64,000 bases of DNA, taken from the NCBI RefSeq assembly GCF_001625305.1, contig NW_017804354.1, forward strand, positions 750,286 to 814,285. The letters run 5' to 3'. Shown in pieces: positions 54,978 to 64,000 of the stretch (positions are counted from its first letter, which is position 1; each line of letters opens with the position of its first letter). The notes under the pieces are model-generated. The model made no database searches. It was not told where the DNA came from and was given only the letters and a program-made list of their open reading frames with translations. Source of the DNA: Branchiostoma belcheri (taxonomy: Eukaryota; Chordata; Leptocardii; Amphioxiformes; Branchiostomatidae). The position numbers and the translations under genes are program-made.

Positions 54978-57900
54978 CTTGTTCATCAGACATATAACAA
55001 ATTAGTTGTGACATCGCATGAAAAAATTGTAGCTTTCTAGTCACTGAAACATTCCATATCAAACCACATTTAACCTTATACTATCATGAAAGTTCATCTG
55101 TGTTGGCAATTACACCAGGGCCCATCACCCTACATTGAACCGCGACGGGGGCCGACATCATCTACCAGATACTTTTGACCCAGTGTTGACGTCACACTTC
55201 AAAGAAGCCACGTGACAAGCTTCACTGAGTCAGTCTACCGAGGAAGACCAGAGTGACTGGTCGAAAAACTCTAGGTGAGAGAACTTTCTTGTGTTGGACC
55301 AACTTTAACCACATTTAACCTTGATTGGAATTCGTTATATTTGGTACACAAGAGCAAGAATTTAGATTGGTTTCTCGATAAAACATTACATGGTCTACCT
55401 GATAAACATTTGATAAAATAGACACAATGCTCACCTGCATCGTCAGGAAGATTGTGCACCTGGCGGCTGGGGCTAAACGTGCTGATGTTGAATGTTGCCA
55501 TAAAGCCGCGACTGCCGCTGATATCAGCGCTGTTACTCGTCGCCAACATGGCCAACTGCATGTCATTGGAGCTGGAAACATACAGCTTCTGCTCGTCCTC
55601 GCCACGACAAAGCCCGTGTATCGTGTTCCACCCTACCGTCAGGAACCTATCCCTGACCTGCAGCACACGACTTGTGCAGACGCCACTCGAGTAGCCTGGC
55701 AAATCAACGTCCAGCAGCAGAAGGGTGACGAAGCTTCCAGGAGGACCATCGATGGTCCACAGGCAGAGAGCTGAAGCGGGAAGGTTGCTGGGTAGCCGGG
55801 GGAGTAGATCAGTCCGCAGCGGTAGTCATCGGGGAGACCGCATCGGATATTCCCACAGCTTGTCTCCCGAGCCATACAATCGTCGCACACTCAAAAAGTG
55901 GGAGAAAATTATGTTGAAAGCTCTTAAAAACTTAAAAGTATTTTATTCCATCTATTAGGATAATGCCATTCAGCAAAAACAGTTATGGACAAGAAATTCA
56001 ATGAAATGTTGGTTTAAATACCTGTCATGTCCGGAATGTCTGCATTAATGTCGCCTTTTCGAATTTCTGCCAAGTCACCATCGAAACATTGTGTGGTGTT
56101 TTTTGTATCGTCTCCACTGTGTGACGATGGATCTATGATAGGCAGCAGAAATATATAGTAAAATTACTGGTGTCCACCTCAACTTCTTCATAGTACAACT
56201 ATATACCGTCAAACTTTCCCAAGCAACAACCTCTGGCAGCCATCTGGCCATAACTACCGCTTTTCCCAGTCTCAGGTTTCCCCATAATGATGGGATTTGC
56301 CTGAGCCGACTGTTTGTCCGATATTTGAGACCGCAAAGGACAAATCATTTTCAAGTGTGTGGCAGAAAACTTTTAGGATGATTTGACTAGCGACAAATGT
56401 TAATGGAATCGGCCAGTGTGCCATTGATTTCGACAACATGACAGTATTTGCGCATGCAAAATAGAGGCAAACCTCTTCGGGTCAATTGGTTCTGTCTCGT
56501 CCATTAGTCTAAGACGACCAATTTTCCTCCATAAGAGATCGCCGTAGACAAGTGTAACAGTGTATATAAATAAAAAGATTATATACAATATACAAATCTC
56601 TCTCTCTATATATAATTTTTACCTTACCTTTCTCGCAAATGAATTCCTTCTCAAGGAGGCTACATGGGTGGAGACTCCATGGACCTGTAGATTTACATAG
56701 TAAGACCTGATATTGGTTCGTACATTAGACTTTTTATTAACATGTAAAGTTGCATGTTCACTGTGAACATGCCAACAGTGAACATGCCAACAGGATGTTA
56801 GCTAAAATAATCAATTTTTAAAGTAACAGATACTTCATCTGAATAGACAGGCAATTTTCGAAATGAACACAACCCTACTAGTACATATACAATGTATATT
56901 TAATGTAACCGTGAATTTGAATTATGCTTAACCTTCTATATTGATTGCCAATTCCGTGTATTTTTACACTTATCATCGACTATGTAAATTTTGATGTTGA
57001 TGTGTTTTTGCATGGGGAAGGGCAACTTGTAAAGGTGCGTATGCACCTGTTTTGACCTCCCTTTCACTTTGTGAAAAATCCAAATAAGCAAATAAACAAT
57101 ATTGCAGAAAAGTTGGCAACCAGTCGGGTAAAGTCAGAGCTGCCCGATAAATCCTACGCGTCTATACCTCAAACGTCTGATTTATGCTGTAACAGTAATA
57201 TATTTACCTATTACTTATTGTTAAAGTATTATGCATTTTAGTTGACCTCATGTACTTATGATCATATGTTGTAGTATTTTGTTGTTGATGTTCTCCCCCA
57301 AAAGGTATTGAAAATCGCGAACAGACGACATGGATATCGTTGTGATATAACCTGAATCCGAAATTACTTCATGTACGTGTAAGATGCAAACCACACACCA
57401 TGTAGTTCTAGAAAGGCACAGAAAGGATCGCTGAGTCTCCAAAGGTATTCCTGGAAAGCATCAAGATCAATGTTCTCCTCCTTAAAGGCGTCCCCTGCAG
57501 GACTTCCATTGCTCCAAGATAAGTCATTGATTCTCTAGATAAATACGGAATGTATAAAACAATGATAAAATGCAAAACAATGTTGAACAGTTTTATACGA
57601 CAGGCTGTGCACTTGAATCCATAAGCAGATATGTAAGGGACAATCCCCACTGAAAATGTCTACTTTGATCAAGCATGAATACCTCCCGTTGTTTCTTCAT
57701 GACGACTGCATCAAGCTTTAGCCCTATCCACCCATTGCCAATGTCACTGCGGAGGAACTCATTCTCCCGTGGTGTGTTAACCGCCGCGAGATGACCACCC
57801 AGAGCTTGGCAGTATCGCTCCGCAGCCCACCAGACAAGCGGGGATGAAAACTTCCGGTAACAGCTGTCTTCAAACATCGTCCAACCTTTACCACAGAACT

Positions 57901-60900
57901 TGTCCTTGACATGTTGATCTATAAATGCAGACGTATTGACAACAAAATCATCACCGCGCCGCGTGCCTGCGAAGCTAGTCTGTTACCACGAAGGGTGGTT
58001 ATACCGGCTATAATGATACTAATACAGAAACAAACCATATAGCTCTGGCACCACAGGGAGAAATATTTATATATACGAAAAACATAGCAATATATTTGCG
58101 TATAAAGTGTTGTAATATCAAGGAGAGAATGTCCTTGGTAATATAAAACACGCTGCGAGAACTTTTCATTTCAGCCGTAAAATTTTACACCAGATTTTCA
58201 GGATCTAGTATTCACCGCTATGGCTTACTAATCGCTGAATCTAAAAGTAAAATCTTAGCATTCACAAAAATGTCTTTATCTTAAACCTTGATTTAATTAG
58301 TATATTCTATAAAAATTCCCCCATTTGGTTCTACAACAGTATCTCACCTTTAATTGGGCAACCCAATAGACCTACTTCCAGAACAGTCTTGTCCAGTGCA
58401 AATTGGGGGGTAAGTTTCACGACTCTGGTGTACACTGCTGAGGCCAGGTGATGTTCATCCGAGTTGGCACCCGCTGTCGATGTTTGGAATACCTTAGAAC
58501 GGTGACAAGGTGTGTTTGAAACTTCATCTCCCATGTGCCAACCTGACTCTAATAGTCATTGATAGCATTTGGAAATGTTACCGAGGAAGATCCATTAAAA
58601 ACATTGTTGTTGGTTCTAAATAGACCTACAAAATTAGAAATACAAGATGTCTTGATGGATTTTTAGCGCAGTTTAAAAACTGAAATAAAATCCATCCAAT
58701 GTACAATTTACTTGTTCGAAATAGAAATCATATACCTTAATTCCACCCCCCTCCATGTAGGTTGTTAAACAGTCTGTCCCTCGCCCGTATTTCAACGTGA
58801 ATGTGAAAGAATGTGATGACCTGGGACCGGAAACAACTACAGCGGCCAGCTGGACAGGATGTTCGAGGGTGATTTGCAGCCAGTCCTCGAGGCTATCAAC
58901 CTCCCATTCCGTCAGGGACTGACCTCGGCTACCGTGGTTTGAAGGACTTACTCCAAAACCTTCAGTAACTGTATAATCCTTCACTAGTAGAGATATAGGG
59001 AGCAAACAAGCTCCGATATCTGCGACATAAATGTTATAAAAACAGACATTATAAAACAATGATTGAATACGACAAAGTGATATTTTTTCAAGAAGTTCTG
59101 GTTTTTTTTATATATTTTCTTTGCTATGTGATGGACTATGCCAACGATGTCACAATTCGTACAGAAAGTCTAGAAGTAGTCCAGCTTAACCCTACAGGCT
59201 ATTGACTAGTCTGCACCAGACTTCTTTTGCAGGCTGAAGAAATCGTAGAAATTGGCCTAAAAAGGGTATTAATTGGCGTGAGAAGGTAGCCGGCCATCGC
59301 AGGCCAATTTGATCGTCGAGATAAGACGGATAAAATGAAAATTCTAATATTGTACTACCGGAAAAAGACTAGAGGGAACGAACATGTTTTGGATCGCTAT
59401 ATATATTGACATGGCTCAATATAATGACAAGCCAACATAAAAAAAGTCCACTCACACACATACGCTTGGGCCCGCAATCAAAAACGCACACATGTTTACA
59501 TAGTAAGGCTTACCAATACAGGCGTCCTCATCTGAAACATCGTGGCAGTCAGGAAATCCATTACAGAAGCTGTTTGACGACACAAATCTGTTGGATTTGA
59601 CGCACGGAAGTCGGTCTGTGTACATGGCTGGAAAATGATGACACCCTTTAATAAGACTTGTTTTAGAGTCACTTTAAGATAATATTTATATAGTAAAGAC
59701 AAAATGCTGCAATTGCTTTTTTGTTAAGATAAATACTTGGATGACTTGGATAATTCATACAAATGGAACCTTATATTGATAATTAGCTACAACTGTACTG
59801 CGTTTAGACGGCGCGATAATGTGTTCAATAATACCGACTAGATTTATTGAACGATCAGAAGTTAGACGAAATATATTACCATAGAATATAGACGAAATAC
59901 ATTAGTATACAATAAAACAACAGACCAAAAAAAGCTGGTTTACTCACCACATCTCCGTGGATTCTCGTCAACACCAGTCCTGCAGTCGTCCTTCCCATCG
60001 CAATTTTGTGCGACTTCAATTTCTTTATACTGGTCAGAAACACCAAACCGTACCGCCGTGTCCATGCAGGTCGTTATATCTGATATGTTTATAAAAATAG
60101 GGCAGGGAGCTCAATAAAGACTATTTAATGTAAATTACTTGTATTTTAGATTTATGTATGTTTTTATCGGGACAGGGAGCCTTGAAAATGCATCTGCCTG
60201 TTCCCCCTGTCCTGTCCTTGTGACAAAGTTGAAATAAATAAATAAAGGAGTCAAAATGCTGCATATATGATAATTTTTGGATCTTGCACTAATCTTTGTC
60301 TATATACACGTTTGCTGATTTGAATCGGGGTTGGCATATACTATATACAAAAAACAGGTAATCTAGGGAGTGTCGTGCATGTTTTGTTTTCTCTTGACTT
60401 TGTGCAATCTATTGATCATGACAAAAGGTAAAATGCCTACCGCAATCCTTTTCGTCTGTAGAATCCAAACAACCAGGAAGCCCGTTACAGGACAAATCAG
60501 ACACACACTTCTTTGTAGCTTCGCATTTTCTATCGTCATGGTGGCAACCTACTGTTTCTAAAAAAACATCAACAGAGATTTGAAACCTCCAGGAGGTAGT
60601 CATAGCTCACTAACACGATTTTATAGTGAAACCTACTCCGTTATTACACCACGGTTTCACGCATTCTTTAACCAGGGCATAGAGTCCATTCCGCGTCACC
60701 GTGTGTTTTTTTCTCCATGTTTCTAATACGTTTGAATTATTTAGAAGAAAAGAATACCCCAGTAACAAAAGTTCTAATTTTTTCAAAAATTTGAAAATGA
60801 AAATTTGAATATATTTGAATTCATTTATATATTTCTGAAACATTTTGAAAGTGACCGTACTAAGATCTCTTTATTTAGAATAAATTTGAACTACCCATGT

Positions 60901-63452
60901 GTTTCTTTCACTATTCGAATTATTTAGAAATATTTCAAACAAATAACCAAATGGTAGATGTGGGTAATTGCCCCCTTAAAAGTAGGTGCTAATCCTACTC
61001 TTCTGTATTCTTCTATATTTTTAGATTTCACTGCTGGACACTGGTGGCTCTTTTGTTGTAAGGCATCAATGCCTGACACCCAGGCAGTCTACCCTGTACT
61101 TCACAGGGATGTGTGAATTACTTCCTTCCAGTCCCACTGACCTATTTACAAAATGTTAGAAATAATTCGAAATAATGGTTAAAAAATGGTAGAGTGCTGT
61201 TAGAAATATTTAGAAACTATTGGAAATGTCATAATCCACATCAGGAATATTTCAAACGTTTTAAAAAACCAGGGAATTATTTAGAATATTGACAAGATGT
61301 TCAAATTATTTCCAAATTATGAAATTTCTTAGACAAACAATTACAAAGAATTCCAAACATTTCTAAATAATGACAATAACAACCCACACGGTGACGCGGA
61401 ATTGACTCTACAGGGTCAACCCCTGCCTCTTAAGTGAAATGTTCACTTTACATATTAACCCAATCATATTAACCTAGCATCAGTTGGGCCACCCAAACAA
61501 TACCTCTAAAGCTATATTATAATCTAATAACTTCCGGTACCTTTTTGCCCGGTCAGTACAGCACACGAAAATGGAACTTTAATCGTGAAAGTCATACATT
61601 TTGACACAGATGTTGAAAGAAAAATCGGCTTAATCGGCCAATTTAACCACATGTACCCAGCCAAATGTAAAACTCATTTTGTGTTTCTGTTCTGTGTCAA
61701 CTCAACATGGCAGAATTTATACAGTATTTAAAACGATTTAAAAAACGACTGCCTTTCATCTCACCAGATTTCCATCGCTAACACTGACTGTCTCTGAGGG
61801 GGGCTCAAACCTCCATCACGATAGCAGGATGATTTTAGTTATATGGCTGAATAGTTTTAGTTACACTTTTCACGTGCTAATTACAGGTACAAGGTAACCT
61901 CCTCTGCCTTTTATCTCATGCAATGACTCTTCTTAATCTCTTAGATAAACAGAGAAACCTACCGCAGTCTTGTTCGTCCTCCCAGTTGCCACAGAAGTCA
62001 CGGTCATCACACAGGTTGAATGTCGCTGCGCATTTTCCAGACCTGCAGGTATGATCGTACGAATCTGACGTCGTTAGTCCCTTTTCCTTCCTTTTGTCCC
62101 TATACTCGTCCAACGCATCCCTGTACCCGTCACAGGTTCCTGCAATTCAGACCAAATACATGACTGTCATAATGTAGATGCCGTTTTTTGCCCGATTAAA
62201 TACTTAAACAACTTCATGACGAAAACTAGTCAGATTATCCTATTGTTATACATAGGGAAACGTCTATATAGTAAAAAGTCTCTCCCAAATAATTGTAGTG
62301 CAGCATCATTTTACAGAATCTAGAAATGAAAAAGACAGAAAAGATCTTGCAACAGATATGTAAAACACGTATTTTCAAAAGGTACAGAAAGACACTCAAA
62401 CAATCAACAACGTTAAATACGTCTCGCTTACCACAATGCTGTTCATCGGCAGGACCGTAAAACTCCATTGTTGCATTGTCCATGTAGTTACAGTCAGGAT
62501 GTTCATCACATACACGGTGCAGGGAGATGCACTGATGCCACGGCGGGCCGCAGTCGAAACCACCAACAGTACGGCAATACTCTTCTATATAATGTTTATA
62601 TTTAGACATGAGCAATGTTTGCATCATACCTGGACATACTTTCAATACATGCTTTTATATTTCAAAAAGGCATTCGATTAGTTTTATGATCTTTCTATAC
62701 TAAGATACATAAACTACCCATTACAATTTTGTCTGACATGCGTTGTGGCATTATCTTAGTCCACATTTAGTTTATTGCACAAATCCTAGTCTCTTCCAGG
62801 CTACCGGTTTAGTTGAAAAGCAGAGTTTGGCATGCTAATATTGTGTATTATTAGGGTGACTGGGCTTGAATTAGAGCAATTGTCGATTTTAACAACTTGA
62901 CTGGCATGCTTGGATGCTGCTGAGAAAATCCTGAAGATTTCACCCTGTATACGTAAGGCCACACCAATTTAATTTGTTGTTTCTCGGATTTTTTCAGAAA
63001 AATATGAAGCGACAGGGCCATGTCAATATTAGCCATGAAGTGAAAATACCAGGCTGGTTTATAGTTAGGACAATAAATTTTGAAGTTTTAATGAAACAAA
63101 ATTGCTTTGTTAAAAACTTGAACTCATTGTGGAAAACTTTCACAACTAGGAAAAAAAGGACTTTCTTCAACCGTTGGGGCAAAAACATGTCTTTCATTGA
63201 GCATTTTGCAGTTGATTTGGAACGCATCAAGCATCATGACGCTTTCAACAATGACAGAAAAGTAGGTAAGGAAAATGGAACCTTTACCGCAGTGCTGTTC
63301 GTCATCATGGCAGTCATTCCCTGCCAGAGAGTGGCACTGCTGCCGGCCATCGCAGATATCCTCCGGCACGTAACATCCCGCGATCTGGTCACACGTGCAC
63401 GTCCAGCCGGACGTTTGACAGTCGGAAATTTTCTCACGATCACAGAAGTCGT
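53815..63452 (-). CDS. Mosaic extracellular protein: 6 LDLa - F5/8C - CTLD - CUB - CTLD (5' end outside window)
   Basis: Seventeen minus-strand exons with consensus splice sites encode about 920 residues of a secreted or membrane-bound adhesion or recognition protein. Order: six LDL-receptor class A repeats, a discoidin (F5/8C) domain, a C-type lectin domain, a 37-residue linker, a CUB domain and a final C-type lectin domain ending at a stop at 53815. Every module starts and ends in phase 1, the classic mark of exon shuffling, and the predicted joins read in frame except inside the CUB exon. No transmembrane segment was seen at this end, so a secreted protein or an N-terminal anchor is possible. 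Signal peptide and start lie beyond 64000. The gene could in principle be two genes; continuous phases argue for one. Confidence 0.75.
54222..54270. repeat. Hairpin, 21-bp arms, in an intron
   Basis: 54222-54242 pairs with 54250-54270 with one mismatch and a 7-bp loop. Lies in the last intron of the lectin-type gene. Confidence 0.75.
55435..55889 (-). CDS. CUB domain exon, one base out of frame
   Basis: The minus-strand exon has an acceptor (CACTTTTTGAG) at 55889 and a donor GTGAGC below 55435. The first part reads CDDCMARETSCGNIRCGLPD and YRCGLIYSPGYPATF. The rest reads one frame over: ASALCLWTIDGPPGSFVTLL, LLDVDLPGYSSGVCTSRVLQ, then HNLPDDAG. SPGYPA, C-WTI and the Cys spacing are CUB hallmarks. 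At 455 bp it is not a multiple of three, unlike every other module, so one base is missing near 55785, in or beside a short C run. This is either an assembly error or a null allele. Confidence 0.8.
56022..56132 (-). CDS. Linker exon between CTLD and CUB
   Basis: 111 bp, phase 1-1, acceptor CTGCCTATCATAG and donor ACAG-GTATTT. Reads DPSSHSGDDTKNTTQCFDGD then LAEIRKGDINADIPDMT. It is acidic and Ser/Thr-rich, with no domain and one Cys. It probably spaces the domains. Confidence 0.65.
56628..57918 (-). CDS. First C-type lectin domain (three exons)
   Basis: Exons 57683-57918, 57399-57534 and 56628-56684. Motifs: CGKGWTMFEDSCYRKFSSPL, AAERYCQALGGHLAAVNTPR, GNGWIGLKLD (the WIGL core), DLSWSNGSPAGDAF, then across the junction CAFLELHGPWSLHPCSLLEK and EFICEK. 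All framework Cys are present. The EPN/QPD and WND calcium-site residues are not seen, so sugar binding of the classic type is doubtful. Starts and ends in phase 1. Confidence 0.8.
58348..59019 (-). CDS. F5/8C (discoidin) domain, two exons
   Basis: Exons 58736-59019 and 58348-58492 join in phase 0. The first holds DIGACLLPISLLVKDYTVTE, GVSPSNHGSRGQSLTEWEVD, LEDWLQITLEHPVQLAAVVV and FTFTLKYGRG. The second holds VFQTSTAGANSDEHHLASAV, YTRVVKLTPQ and LEVGLLGCP. The paired terminal Cys, dWLQI and YTR-VKLTPQ motifs define the family. About 142 residues, the usual length. These domains bind lipids, glycans or collagen outside the cell. Starts and ends in phase 1. Confidence 0.8.
59514..63452 (-). 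CDS. Six LDL-receptor class A repeats, one exon each
   Basis: Exons in protein order: 63288-63452 (55 codons), 62432-62584 (51), 61963-62139 (59), 60441-60557 (39), 59948-60079 (44) and 59514-59627 (38). Each length is a multiple of three and each border is phase 1, with donors of the form TG(C/T)G-GT or near it. Examples: CYVPEDICDGRQQC then DDEQHCG; CVSDLSCNGLPGCLDSTDEK then DCG; CVKSNRFVSSNSFCNGFPDC then HDVSDEDAC. The acidic residues before the last Cys would hold calcium. The fifth repeat is atypical (CDGKDDCRTGVDENPRRC). Confidence 0.8.
60130..60245. repeat. LINE-like 3' tail
   Basis: Ends GAAATAAATAAATAAAG after a C/T-rich stretch (CTGTTCCCCCTGTCCTGTCC). It resembles an L2/CR1-type 3' end in an intron. 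Low certainty. Confidence 0.3.
60680..61410. mobile_element. Inverted-repeat element in an intron, 731 bp
   Basis: Ends TAGAGTC(C/A)ATTCCGCG and its reverse complement. The terminal repeats extend for about 26 bp with one mismatch. The interior is A/T-rich and repeats GAATTATTTAGAAATATTT-like words in both orientations. The flanks (CCAGGGCA, CAGGGTCA) could be a worn 8-bp duplication. Non-coding. Lies between two LDLa exons. Confidence 0.7.
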
Positions 63453-64000
63453 CTATGTCCAGGTATAAACACAAAGAAAATGCCAAGATGTCGTCTTTTT
63501 ACATTTTCAGTGTTTTTGCGTGTAAACAGCGTAGGTCGAGAAACTGTAAATAGAACTCGTGATCCCGATATTCCACATAGGTGATATTTGTAAATTAGAA
63601 AAGGAGACACATGGGTAGATGTGCATTTTCATGATGTAGTGCACTGAGTACATTAATTTTCTTCATACAATGTGGCTTGTAAAGTACGTTAATGATGCCA
63701 TAATAAGAGAAGTTTATTGCAAATTCATGCCCGAGGGCTAATTGCAAGAACATGATAACAACAGTAAAATGATAATAAATGATGCTAATGCTACTTTATA
63801 TATACATTTGTAGTTATTGTTGGGTTTGATTTCTTTTCCGTGTGCAGTGGAGTATGAAATGACCGACGTTTTGCGAGATATATGAATTGGGAGGTGTTAA
63901 TAGAAATGCAGTTTTTTGTAGGCTGGGAAGGTGAATAAAGCTGGGGAACATTTTGGTGACCATTTCAAATAACTGATCTCTTTCGGTGCTATAATGAGAG
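63453..64000. other. Intron of the mosaic gene; no exon seen
   Basis: A/T-rich sequence upstream of the first visible LDLa exon. The phase-1 acceptor at 63452 shows that more exons lie beyond the window. Confidence 0.5.

Noticed and set aside
58530-58640. Possible extra exon between the two F5/8C exons
   Set aside because: Frames close within about 15 codons, and joining 58736 directly to 58492 in phase 0 gives a normal-length discoidin domain.

Overview
The window looks like nuclear DNA of an invertebrate animal, most likely a lancelet (amphioxus, Branchiostoma). Three things suggest this: intron-split genes with GT-AG sites, mosaic extracellular domains (LDLa, F5/8C, C-type lectin, CUB), and a dense, diverse mixture of young and old transposons of nearly every class. 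The species call is inference; no bacterial features (operons, ribosome binding sites, CRISPR) are present. A run of 20 N at 17086-17105 marks an assembly join.

Layout. 0-1.2 kb: exons of a hAT-derived DUF4371 protein on the minus strand. 1.5-3 kb: a LINE endonuclease fragment carrying a hAT-type MITE with perfect 8-bp target duplications. 3.7-9.2 kb: scattered minus-strand coding exons (two C2H2 zinc-finger exons, a tandemly duplicated exon/intron unit, a possible HMG-box exon) and a CR1-like LINE tail. 9.5-11.6 kb: a decayed pogo/Tigger transposase next to a whole-looking Rep gene of a circovirus-like (CRESS DNA) virus. 12.7-18.9 kb: a RAG1-N-terminus-like exon, a DIRS-type ORF1 fossil, and PIF/Harbinger and piggyBac transposase fragments.

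15-30 kb is a stack of nested insertions. A Tx1/L1-like LINE (20.65-22.15 and about 29.2-30.1 kb) is split by a 6.8-kb Harbinger-type element (TTA duplications, about 70-bp inverted repeats, Myb/SANT gene). That element was itself entered by a 1.75-kb inverted-repeat element and by a full-length RTE LINE. A second copy of the 1.75-kb element lies at 15.06 kb.

30-44 kb: a YqaJ-like nuclease remnant, a decayed zinc-finger gene, several MITEs, an orphan exon at 39.8 kb, and a second pogo/Tigger copy cut by a Penelope-like element with a hammerhead-like motif. 44.7-48.8 kb: a satellite of about 170-bp period holding an almost intact 3.3-kb RTE LINE (14-bp target duplications, a single stop). 49-52 kb: an old I/jockey-like LINE.

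53.8-63.5 kb is the clearest host gene. It is the 3' part of a minus-strand gene for a secreted or surface protein with six LDLa repeats, F5/8C, C-type lectin, CUB and a second C-type lectin domain. Every module has phase 1-1 borders except the CUB exon, which is one base short of an intact frame. The 5' end lies beyond position 64000.
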